Shown here: in pieces, positions 12,660-23,060 of the stretch
Layout of the letters: each line of letters begins with the position of its first letter
Position numbering within the stretch: position 1 is the stretch's first letter
Origin: Apostichopus japonicus
Taxonomy: Eukaryota > Echinodermata > Holothuroidea > Aspidochirotida > Stichopodidae
Assembly: GCF_037975245.1 (NCBI RefSeq)
Contig: NC_092582.1
Location: 26,266,077 to 26,330,076 of the forward strand
Length of the DNA stretch: 64,000 nucleotides
Direction of reading: 5' to 3'
Translations under genes and position numbers: made by a program
Notes under the pieces: model-generated
Database searches by the model: none
Told to the model about the DNA's origin: nothing
What the model saw: the letters and a program-made list of their open reading frames with translations, nothing else

Positions 12660-12845
12660 GCATTGCAACATTGTTTCTAATATTCACTTCAAACCAACGG
12701 ACTCACACAGCTACTTGCTATATTCATCCAGCCATCCCCCTAGTTGCATTAACTCAATTCCTTCATCTCAACTTTTGAGAGCAAAACGAATCTGCTCCAA
12801 GGAATCTGATTTCGACAACGCATCTTCTATGTTTACGCAGAACAT
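12628..12845 (+). pseudogene. Penelope-like RT thumb start (element B)
   Basis: The frame continues with [20 protein letters not shown] and [16 protein letters not shown], then [14 protein letters not shown]. It then runs into (TA)n near 12848. The next expected residues of the family, FFRSRGYP, are found instead on the minus strand at about 10979-11002. This end is therefore the internal breakpoint of the element. The YIYIYI tail after it is microsatellite translation and not protein. Confidence 0.8.
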
Positions 12846-12847
12846 TG

Positions 12848-12864
12848 CCTATATACATATATTA

Positions 12865-12962
<98 letters not shown>

Positions 12963-12974
12963 ATATCTATATAT
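12848..12974. repeat. (TA)n microsatellite
   Basis: About 125 bp of TA with a few interruptions, between element B and the solo LTR. Confidence 0.95.
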
Positions 12975-14051
12975 TGTTACGATCAACTCGATCAAGGCCA
13001 GAATACACCTCCCCTTTGGTTCGCAACTCAAATGACTAAACAGCACACTGTAAAATTTAACTTTAAATATAACAAGAAGTATTTATTTATTTGTATGTTC
13101 AAGGTAATTAATATCAAATAAAGATCATTTATCAATATCTAAGCAGTTAACACTAAAACAGATTTAATAAGTTATACTATAATTTACTCACGACCTGGTG
13201 TGTGCCGCGACGCGAGCGCAGTGACAAAAAGTCCTGGCGAATATTCCAGCGAAACTTGTAGACGGGCGAATGTCCAATATTGAAGAAATCCAGCTCCCAA
13301 CTTGATGACTTCCACTTCGGAGGTCGACTACTAATGAATGTCCAAGTTGTGCTTGCAGCTTGTTTATCCTTGGATTCCTGTCCTTGGGTAACTCAGAGGC
13401 CACAATAATTAGTGCTGACTGGCACAGAACCGAAGACGGCTACACAACGATGGGTGACTTCGAAGCCGGTAAACTTGTAGCAAATCCACTAATAAAAAGA
13501 CAGCTATAACTTTACTGTCAAACTAAGTGAGTATTTACTCACACTGGAGTTGTAGGATTTACTTGAGCGAGAGGTTATTAAACTCCTGGAGCCAAGATGG
13601 TTAAAAACTCTCGATCTCAAATTATCAGGTGCTTATATAGCCTTTTCACAAGTCCAGAAAGATCTTGAAATGTCCATCCATTCTAGAAGCATCTTACAGT
13701 AGCTCCAGCTCAGTTCAACCAACCCAAAAGGTCACTTCACCTTTCCAGGAAATCCTCACCCAGTGTTCTAAAAATAGCACATGGGATGTCCCCTTGGCGG
13801 CACTCCAATGTTCTAGCTTGTTCCAATGTGTACTGTTGAGATGTTCTACATTGTTCTCAAATGTTCTAACTCTTCTAGAAGCTTCTCAACTTTTCCAAAT
13901 ATTCTGCACACACCAGATATGCACACACACCAGGCAGTTCTATACTATGATTCTTAGATTAATATATAATATTCTATGATATTGATTTATAATACAACTA
14001 TTTGTTGCAAAAATCATACAAATTATTGAGATTACTTAGGGGCCTGTAACA
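12975..14051 (-). mobile_element. Solo LTR (probably Gypsy/BEL-type), 1077 bp
   Basis: The segment starts TGTTACGATC and ends CCTGTAACA, with the TGTTAC/GTAACA terminal inverted repeat expected of an LTR (5'-TG...CA-3'). It is flanked by ATAT on both sides (12971-12974 and 14052-14055), and (TA)n continues outside. On the minus strand there is a TATA-like box (CTATATAAGC, about 13631-13640) and downstream AATAAA-type signals (about 13080-13095), so transcription would run on the minus strand. No internal region (primer site, gag, pol) adjoins, so it is a solo LTR. The target duplication cannot be sized inside TA repeats. Confidence 0.65.
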
Positions 14052-14060
14052 ATATATATA

Positions 14061-14105
<45 letters not shown>
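14052..14105. repeat. (TA)n microsatellite
   Basis: TA run that continues the same microsatellite interrupted by the LTR. Confidence 0.92.
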
Positions 14106-14107
<2 letters not shown>

Positions 14108-14774
14108 CTACCGACAATGCCTAGGGTAACTTAAAAATAGGAAAAAGATACAACTGCAAAATGCATTTGTTTAAGTTTGCCAAGTGATATACACAAACTA
14201 TAGCGGAAATGACCACATACATGTCAGCGAGTAAAATAATATAGAAACAGAAGCAACTGATCATGTTATACATATTATAGGTATATAGTATAAGTATATA
14301 GAGCCAATGTAGAGCTCACATAGTTTCTCTCTACTGGTCTGAGAAATATACAGAGCGTATTGGTTACTATAACAAACTGTTAATTCCCAAATTAACAAAC
14401 CGTCACCCCTTCCTGCTCTAAATGTGTCTAAGATGGAACATAGAGTAAGGCAAAGTTTGAATAGCTTTATATGCAATAAGATATATTTACCATTTTACAA
14501 GGCGGGGAGGGGACACTTATATCCTGCTTCATTGGATATTCAAGATTTTGCATTTTTTTTTTTGCATTACCCTACTAGTCATCTTCTCGTTCAGGGTATC
14601 CATCTGATCATCGTAGTGAGAAGTTTATCATTATGACGTCACTCAGTGTTTAAAATGATAGTCCAGGTCAATATTTCTTTTGATATGTTACAGAGGAACA
14701 TAATCTAAGCATTGTAGTGAAATTTGCATTCAATTCCTATGTACCGTTTTTGGGATATTAAATATTGATATCGA

Positions 14775-15072
14775 ACCAAAAGCGAACTTGAAGCAAACAG
14801 GTGTGATGTCATAGTTGCACACTGAAGATAATGTTTTTTATTTTTTCACTTTTCAGTCTAATGATTTGACCTTGGATTGGATAGGGTTTCCAGTTTATCT
14901 AAAGGGGAAGTGAAGTTTATAAAATTATACCAATCCCTATGGTACATTCACATCATGTATGCATCCAATTGTGGAGTATAAAATTAGACGTAAATTTTAA
15001 AGGACAACAAAACGTTATACATCATTGTGTAACTATGACGTCACACCTGTTTGCTCCAAGTTAAATTTTGGT
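14775..15072. mobile_element. MITE-like unit with about 51-bp imperfect terminal inverted repeats
   Basis: The left arm (14775-14825) has AAGCAAACAGGTGTGATGTC. The right arm (15021-15072) is its complement with a few changes and contains a TGACGTCA octamer. About 195 bp of non-coding sequence lie between. No clear target duplication was seen. Confidence 0.55.
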
Positions 15073-15271
15073 ATGAAAGGTGGCAACCTCAACTGTTAAA
15101 AACGAATTTGTCCTCCCTTTAAAGCTTATGTATTTATTTATGTAATTCAGTCCGTGTATCTTACAGTGACGAGTCTGTCTCCTTTATTGACTTTAGTGTG
15201 TTCAATACAGATGTGCGCTTACCTGCCAGGAATAGTTAACTGTGATATTTGCGACGATAGATCAGTCTAAC

Positions 15272-15274
<3 letters not shown>

Positions 15275-15361
<87 letters not shown>
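15275..15361. repeat. (TA)n microsatellite
   Basis: Almost pure TA run of about 85 bp, 80 bp upstream of candidate exon 3. Confidence 0.95.
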
Positions 15362-15367
<6 letters not shown>

Positions 15368-15440
15368 TACTTCGCCTTACTTTAATTTTCTGAAATACAA
15401 TTTCAAAATCTCATGAAAATGATATTTTACTACCTTTCAG

Positions 15441-15476
15441 GCCTGTGACTTTTACGGTAATCTACCAGGAGAAGAG
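15441..15476 (+). CDS. Candidate exon 3 of the micro-exon gene (36 nt)
   Basis: A strong acceptor (tactacctttcag) and a consensus donor (GAG|GTAAGA) bracket 36 nt that read ACDFYGNLPGEE without a stop. The length is a multiple of three and the phase is 0 at both ends, like the exon at 18483, so skipping would keep frame. No family is recognised. It holds one cysteine and is acidic at its end. The splice-site quality makes a real exon more likely here than for exon 2. Confidence 0.45.
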
Positions 15477-18400
15477 GTAAGAGAGACATAGATTCATGTT
15501 CCTGTTAATTGGTAACGATAAATTAGTAACAGGCAAGTAGGTGTTAATTACCTTGCATATTATATATATAGCCTACTTTGTTTTTCATCAGGGTGGAAAG
15601 ATTTAAAATTGACGTGTTTCGGAAAGGGAAGTTAGATAGGCCAGTTACAAGTTTATATCTCGTAATGGTGATAGCAATGTTCTCAATGTCAAGTTTAGAT
15701 GCGGCCTAAATAATCTTCCTTTCCTGCACACACAGTCAAAGAAATGCTAAACAAAGAAATGAATAGACCTTTAAATACTACAAGGTTTAGACTGATGTTA
15801 TGGTGTTTTAAAGTCTCATTCCAAATTGAAATTTAACTTTTAAAATTCCAGCTGTCCAGGCAAGGTTGACCGTAAAGGGAAGGGAAGGTGTAACCATTTT
15901 CTCTATACACATAAAAGGCTAACCCTAGAAGTCTATACTCAAGTCTCACATAAATCTCTGCTCTGGTATTCTTTGATAATAATAAAGTTTTTAGAATCAT
16001 TCTGTGGGATTGGAGAGGGGTTGGGATAGTTAAGGAGGAGCTAAGCTTCTCCCAGAAATTTGGAAAACGATGCAACAAAGTTTGCATGTAAGCGACATCA
16101 CATACCCGTCAAACCGGAACAGATTAAATATTGAAATTGAAGAGGTAAACTGCTCGGCTCTGTTGGTACAATATTTCAGTGAGTCTAGGAGCAAGATGCT
16201 TTACTGGGTTGTGAGGGTATCCGTTAGGTTGTAACATCATTATTTTTCATTGTGATACGTGAGGGTCCATTGTGACATAAAATGACTAACTCGGAGTAGA
16301 AACCATTCACTGTGGAATGTAAGCATACCAAGCTGTTGTTATACCAAATATAAGGAAACTAGGCACAATATAGAAAGCAAATGTTTTAGTATTTGAGGAA
16401 TTAGGTAAGTACTGTAAGTTACAATGAGGGTACCTATATAGACAAAACTGACATGGTAGCGACGGCGTAGGTACTGTATTTAATGAAGATGAACCTACGT
16501 GTATGTGAGGTTCCTCCTCAATATTTCCACTAAAAATCAAACGAATAAACACAGTAATTGGGCAATATGCTTAAATCAATGTATATGTGTCAGTCCAGAG
16601 ACGCGAAAAATACAAGTAATTTAGAGAAGATGGTTGTCTCAAAATTGATTGATTGCGAGCAAAACCTGATACTGTTAGTATTTAACCGTGCAATTGCTTT
16701 CTGTTTTATAAATAATAAGGTAACCATTTTTATAATAATTTATCAAATTAATATAATACTAGTCAAATTAAGATATTAGGCATCATTCTCGTTATTTTTC
16801 AAAGATGAAATTTCATTTTGAAATATTCAATGTAAACATTAATCTTAAACATTTTGCCTAAACACATTAACAAACAGATGGCGTATGTGACAGCAAATCA
16901 GATGTTATTTCTTCGTTCTCTTAATTTAAATTTGTGTCATTATATATAATGACACCTGACTAGTCCAGCTAACAAACAATGTTCTTATGAATGTTTAGTA
17001 TTGAATTATGTCTTCTTCTTCCAGAATTAACACAAGAGCTGTTTTCACGGCATGTTATATCTAAATTACTGAGGCCCTGTTAATGTTTAGTTAGCTAACA
17101 CGTACAGCTATGATTATTTGGACGTAGTGGTATTAACGAATACTGGGTTTGTATAGTCACCATGCAGAAGATAGATGAGTTGACGTGATGAAGTATTGCT
17201 GTTGAAAGGCAATATTAGCGGCTCTTAGTTCTATTGTTTTAAAGCCAAGGGAGGGCGGATTCTTCCGACTAAATTATCTAAAATATGTTATCCAAAGTTA
17301 GATGAAGATGTATATTACCTTCCCCACCCCCCCCCCCCATGGACGTCTATTTAACGTCATTAAACCGTCAAATATGCTAAACTATTGTCATATACAGCGG
17401 CGGTTTTAACCCTTCAACGCCCGTACTGCCCCCATTATTAATTAAGAATCGCTATACTGATACTGTACACAGAAACTAACAATATAGTAAGAAAAAGTAG
17501 ATTATCCCTGTTTCATGCATGGAACAAACATTCATTTCTTTCAGAAAAGAGAAATCATAATATAAATAACACATCTTTATTCGTTTATTTTTTTATTAAT
17601 TGTGCGACTCCCGTGCATGGGGACCGTATGATTCATGTCCATTCTTAAGTCAAAATTATAGAGTGGACAATGAGCAATTAGCTACATATCTGTCAAATAC
17701 TTTGCAACACGTGACACCAACCCTGCTTCAAGTTCTTATTTTCTACAATGTGAGACAGTTTCAACTATCTTGATATCTCGTTGTTAGCAAAACTACGTCA
17801 AACTTCTCATTGTTCCATCTCTTTAACCTATTTTTTGATACATGAATGTTTATAGATAATCTGGAATCTCCGTCCTTCTCCTATGCATATACAACCTACA
17901 CATCAGCATACTTTTCAAGTTTAGTTTGTGGTAGGCACTGACACTAGCCGTCTAGCATGACTTAACTTTCTGGTCACATAATTGATTTTCAACCAGAAGT
18001 AACCGGTGATGTGATCATCTTTTTTTAAATTTATTTCCAGCAACAACAAATGTAGCTACCATAACTTGCAAAATTATGAAAACATTAACAATAAAGAGAC
18101 CGTGTTTAGAATTAACATTCCCATCCATTTGAGATTACTTTAACATTCGTTAAATAAGCTTGACGTCATTAAAAAAGTTAGCGCATATCCGCAACTTTAT
18201 TCATTTGGTTATTTGTATTTGCAGGAAACGGAAACTCGCAATACATGAATTTGCTCCTATCGTGCAATTGTTTTTAAATGTAAAATGTTGGTAGTGCGTT
18301 TTAAATGATTGCTCTTTGTTTTAGTGCGTTTACAATCTGACCAGAGGACAGCTGTAGGGTGAAAAGAAACTATTCAGAAATCTGCGAACATGAATAACAG

Positions 18401-18482
18401 GCAGATAGATATAGCGCACTTTTATCAGGATGAACTTTGTTTTATTAAGTTATGTATGATTATTTTTTTTCCTTTCTTGCAG
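15477..18482 (+). other. Presumed intron of the micro-exon gene
   Basis: No gene was recognised. It holds a poly(C) tract at about 17326-17338 and a TGACGTCA octamer at 18161-18168. Several acceptor-like pyrimidine tracts (near 17035, 18040 and 18223) lack a matching donor. Confidence 0.3.
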
Positions 18483-18527
18483 GATCACAGATATGATTTT
18501 AAACTTCCTCCTGATCCGGTTCAAGAA
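18483..18527 (+). CDS. Candidate exon 4 of the micro-exon gene (45 nt)
   Basis: A long pyrimidine tract and acceptor (ttcctttcttgcag) and a consensus donor (GAA|GTAAGA) enclose 45 nt reading DHRYDFKLPPDPVQE. Phase is 0 at both ends and joins in frame to ACDFYGNLPGEE. The peptide is proline- and charge-rich. The pair of exons at 15441 and 18483 is the best-supported part of this model. The upstream partners may instead lie elsewhere. Confidence 0.45.
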
Positions 18528-19800
18528 GTAAGAATGTCGAAAATTCCATTTTCAGTTTGTCTCATACTTAATTACATTCAATAAGCAAACAAGAGTTTAT
18601 CTTCGTGAGACAGACTTACAGTGAGTCATATACAACTTGAATAAGTAGGTCATCGTGTTAATTGCTGATAATTTACTATCAATTGTTCCTCCTTATATGT
18701 TTATAACCACATGTCCACCAACGTCTGTTGAGTAAATGGAATGCTGTTCTATCCCTGGAAACTTGCCTCTTGAATTGCAAACAAGCTGAAGATTGTATAC
18801 ATTGCTTATAATATCGAGCTAAAATTGACTTCAAAAGTGAGCTCATAAAAACTATTACAATTTTAATGATCTTATCACAGATCTTAAACTGTCCATCCTG
18901 AGTAACTGTTCATATACTGTGGCAATTATTCTTAACTGTAGTTAACGGATAGCAAGAATAATGGTGGTATATTTCATACTTACACTTAGAGAGGAACTAG
19001 TAGATAAAGAGAGATGTATGCATGATAATAGTAATGGTCTAGCGATCCAACATAATCTGATGATGAATAATCGAATCAAAGTCTTTGCTGCTTGTTCCCG
19101 TCTGGACCATATCATTCTAAGTAGGTAATACGCCTTAATATGAGTTAATAGAAGAAAAGTTATGACTAACACATTTACCTGAAGAGGCTATTGTGTTTTC
19201 CTTTAAACGTTCAACTAAGCTGATTCTACTATATTGTATAATGGATTGAGCTCAGTAATACTAAATCACTAGTGGTAGTGTATGTTATATGGAATAGTAT
19301 TTGAGTACATAAGATTAAGTGTGAGAATGAATTAAATGGTGACAATAGGCAGAAGTATTGTCTTAATATGTTATAGTCAAATAAAACTAATTGGGTTCTA
19401 GTTCTCCTTCCACAGCTAAGCATGTTTTTTGAATATTTACTTTTATAATAAGCTAAATTTCTGGAATGTTCCCTTTGATGCTAAATTCATGATGACTCCT
19501 CGGTGCAGTCCTAAATGTTACTGTTAACTTCTGTAATAACAGTTGTAGTAAATTGCATACCCAATAATTGAATATCAAATTAAAAGCACACTATAAAACT
19601 GCTTTTGTTGTGAATGTTCACATCAAAAAGTGTATTGAAATATAGCAAAGGTAGGGAACTCCTTACGAACTCTTGTAAGTAAGAAGAAGATCAGGCATGA
19701 GTTTGATGAAGGAAATGAAGGTAATCAGAAGCTTTCTCTCGAATCATTCTGTTAGAATGGATAAATGGGAATTTCTCTATTTTTTTTTTTTTTGGCACAG

Positions 19801-19839
19801 AGGCGGAGAAGGTCAACAAAGAAATGCACAGTCTTGTGA
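19801..19839 (+). CDS. Possible terminal exon of the micro-exon gene
   Basis: A very strong acceptor (poly-T, then ggcacag) precedes a phase-0 reading of RRRRSTKKCTVL and a TGA at 19837-19839. The end is polybasic plus C-T-V-L, which resembles a CaaX prenylation box. That would be odd after a signal peptide, so either the exon chain or this reading may be wrong. A donor (GTGAG|GTTAGT) follows the stop by one base. In another phase the same piece reads GGEGQQRNAQSCE and would be an internal exon. Confidence 0.22.
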   Translation, partial: RRRRSTKKCTVL

Positions 19840-20329
19840 GGTTAGTAATGAATATCGCAGCTGAATGAGACTCACTGTTATAATCAAATTTTTTATTTTG
19901 GATGAGATTTATTGTCACAAAAAGACTGTACACTTACATATAAGAAAAAGAAAATCTGTATCGCTACTTCCTGACCGGTATCAACTTTATTTCTCAACTG
20001 AAACCAAACGTGACATACTGAAGTTTGAGGCGAGAGGGGGGGGGGGGGGTGGTGGGAGGGAGTATTGTCTTATAAAGTAATTTACACTGAGCTCTGAATA
20101 TTCTGATAGGACTGAAAGTTAAGACACATCATCGGTAAATAAACATCTTCTATAAGCAGTACTGACAAACATATCACTCAAGACAACTATCTCTGTATCT
20201 CACTGATAAGGTCTAAATAGGAATGTGGAAAGAAAAAGAGAAATACCTCTCCGGGATCAAACTTGTTTTAAACTTTAATTGATTAGATAGATTTTAAATA
20301 ATATGACAGCAGATGATTCATATCAGTCT

Positions 20330-22050
20330 GTGTATAGCAGGTGATGCCTGTTATTCTGTGTAGCAGGGATCCCTGTTAGGATGTGTAGCTGGTGATTCCT
20401 GTTATTCTATGTAGCTGGTATCTCCGTCTGTCTGTGTAGCAGGTGTTGCCTGTTAATCTGTGTAGCAGGGATCTCTGTCAGTCTGTGTAGCAGGCGATGC
20501 CGGTTATTATGTTTAGCAGGGATCTCTGTCAGTATGCGTAGCAGGTGGTGCCTGTTATTCTGTGTAGCAGGGATCTCTGTCAGTCTGTGTAGCAGGTGAT
20601 GCCTGTTATTCTGTGTAGCAGGGATCTCCTTCAGTCTGTGTAGCAGATGATGCCTGTTACTCTGTGTAGCAGGGATCTCTGTCAGTCTGTGTAGCAGATG
20701 ATGCCTGTTATTCTGTGTAGCAGGGATCTCTGTCAGTATGTGTAGCAGGTGATGCCTGTTATTCTGTGTAGCAGGGATCTCTGTCAGTCTGTGTAGCAGG
20801 TGATGCCTGTTATTCTGTGTAGCAGGGATCTCTGTCAGTCTGTGTAGCAGGTGATGCCTGTTATTCTGTGTAGCAGGGATCTCTGTCAGTATGTGTAGCA
20901 GGTGATGCCTGTTATTCTGTGTAGCAGGGATCTCTGTCAGTCTGTGTAGCAGGTAATGCCTGTTATTCTGTGTAGCAGGGATCTCTGTCAGTCTGTGTAG
21001 CAGGTGATGCCTGTTATTCTGTGTAGCAGGGATCTCTGTCAGTCTGTGTAGCAGGTGATGCCTGTTATTCTGTGTAGCAGGGATCTCCTTCAGTCTGTGT
21101 AGCAGATGATGCCTGTTACTCTGTGTAGCAGGGATCTCTGTCAGTCTGTGTAGCAGATGATGCCTGTTATTCTGTGTAGCAGGGATCTCTGTCAGTATGT
21201 GTAGCAGGTGATGCCTGTTATTCTGTGTAGCAGGGATCTCTGTCAGTCTGTGTAGCAGGTGATGCCTGTTATTCTGTGTAGCAGGGATCTCTGTCAGTCT
21301 GTGTAGCAGGTGATGCCTGTTATTCTGTGTAGCAGGGATCTCTGTCAGTATGTGTAGCAGGTGATGCCTGTTATTCTGTGTAGCAGGGATCTCTGTCAGT
21401 CTGTGTAGCAGGTAATGCCTGTTATTCTGTGTAGCAGGGATCTCTGTCAGTCTGTGTAGCAGGTGATGCCTGTTATTCTGTGTAGCAGGGATCTCTGTCA
21501 GTCTGTGTAGCAGGTGATGCCTGTTATTCTGTGTAGCAGGGATCTCCTTCAGTCTGTGTAGCAGGTGCAACCTTTTATTCTGTGTAGCAGGGATCTCTGT
21601 CAGTCTGTGTAGCAGGTGATGCCTGTTATTATGTTTAGCAGGGATCTAAGTCAGGCTGTGATGCAGGTGATGCCTGTTATTCTGTGTAGCAGGGATCTCT
21701 GTCACTCTGTGATGCAGGTGATGCCTGTTATTCTGTGTAGCAGGGATCTCTGTCAGTCTGTGTAGCAGGTGATGCCTGTTATTCTGTGTAGCAGGGATCT
21801 CCTTCAGTCTGTGTATAGTAGGTGATGCCTGTTATTCTGTGTAGCAGGGATCTCCTTCAGTCTGTGTATAGTAGGTGATGCCTGTTATTCTGTGTAGCAG
21901 GAATCTCCTTCAGTCTGTGTATAGTAGGTGATGCCTGTTATTCTCTGTAGCAGGTGATTCCTGTTATTATGTGTAGCAGATATCTCCGTCAGTTTGTGTA
22001 GCAGGTGCAGCCTGTTATTCTGTGTAGCAGGCAGTATGTAAACAAGTGAC
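20330..22050. repeat. 51-bp minisatellite with 459-bp higher-order repeat
   Basis: The unit is about 51 bp (tgtgtagcagggatctctgt, then cagtctgtgtagcaggtgat, then gcctgttattc), with more than 30 copies. Because 51 is divisible by 3, the minus strand stays open for 387 codons (20407-21570) as a 17-residue repeat (LLHRLTEIPATQNNRHH). Marker variants (K for T, Y for H, I for R, S for N) recur every nine units: units 1-9 equal units 10-18 in order. That gives a 459-bp higher-order period over about 20653-21570. The outer units are more diverged, and several near 21790-21930 carry a 'tgtatagtag' variant. Confidence 0.92.
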
Positions 22051-22204
22051 ATCTGTTGTTTTCTGTCATTCCTTCGTAAGCTGCAGTTGTTTGTGGAGGT
22101 GACAACACTTTTAAATAGTAATAATTTGTTATCTTTCTAGGTTACATATTGGAACTAGGGTTATCACTGCGAGGACCAGCAGATGTCTAACGAGTACTCT
22201 TCCA

Positions 22205-22285
22205 GAGAGAGAGACAGAGAGGTGGAGAGAGAAACAGAGACAGCTGAGTGGAGAGAGAGAGAGAGAGGGGGGGGGGTGGAGAGAG
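22205..22285. repeat. (GA)n-rich tract ending in poly(G)
   Basis: Imperfect GAGA repeats with short GGTGG breaks; a G run at about 22268-22276. Confidence 0.85.
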
Positions 22286-22809
22286 CAGATAGTCTGACAT
22301 TCTTCTCTGTAATGTCTCTGGAGACATTTTTTTAGTTAACCGTCTTTTCCTTTCTGATTATTGATCATATATTTTGCGAGTAGATATTAATTATCAACGA
22401 TTCTGGTCTTTTAGCTTCAAAAGGACTTAGCCTTTCCATTTCTGCTGAACTCATTATTTTTTATAAACATGTGATGCTGCTACTTCTTCATGGACCGATT
22501 ATTCAATCACGTGACATATGGAATGGATCTACTGCTGTTTTGTAACATAGAGAATGTGGAATCATGTTCTTTATCATATAGATTAAATATCATTGCGTAA
22601 TATCATAGTGAATGTAGGTTATGATCAGGTTATGAATTTGCAATGATTAACTAAAGCGTAATAACATATTGAATATGTTATTGCTTGTTACATTAAATGG
22701 ATTAACTACTGATACTTAATGTAGTGAATGTGTACTTGTAATCGCATGCTGTACTAAACGGACTATCAATTGTCACATTGTTACGTAATTGATGATATTT
22801 TGCCTGCAT

Positions 22810-23060
22810 TTACTCAGGATAAAGTTCAACTAATGGTAATACCATGCATACTGATGTTACGTAATGGTAATAACATAAGATGTTACGTAATGGTAATACC
22901 ATACTGATGTTAAGTAATGGTAATACCATACTGATGTTACGTAATGGTAAAACTATACTGATGTATACTTAATGGTAATACCATACTGATGTATACTTAA
23001 TGGTAATACCATACTGATGTTACGTAATGGTAACACCATACTGATGTTATGCAATGAGTG
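22810..23060. repeat. 27-30-bp tandem repeat
   Basis: Eight or so units of a form like TGATGTTACGTAATGGTAAT followed by ACCATAC. Some units replace 'ttacgtaatgg' by 'tatacttaatgg'. Confidence 0.88.

Larger units (their letters stand above)
11006..12845 (+). mobile_element. Penelope-like element B, 5' segment, inverted relative to its 3' segment
   Basis: This carries the N-terminal domain and reverse transcriptase in the plus direction, while the matching 3' end runs minus at 10083-11005. The N-terminus lies at the junction and the C-terminal end of the segment points outward into (TA)n at about 12848. That layout is what twin priming gives during target-primed reverse transcription. The 5' boundary near 11006 is approximate. 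Confidence 0.82.

Noticed and set aside
20407-21570. 387-residue minus-strand open frame as a repetitive protein
   Set aside because: It lies wholly in the 51-bp minisatellite. The frame is open only because the unit length divides by three and lacks a stop; the flanking units break it, and there is no start region, signal or splice context.
20330-22050. CRISPR-like array
   Set aside because: Units are contiguous without unique spacers, and the genome is eukaryotic; it is a minisatellite.
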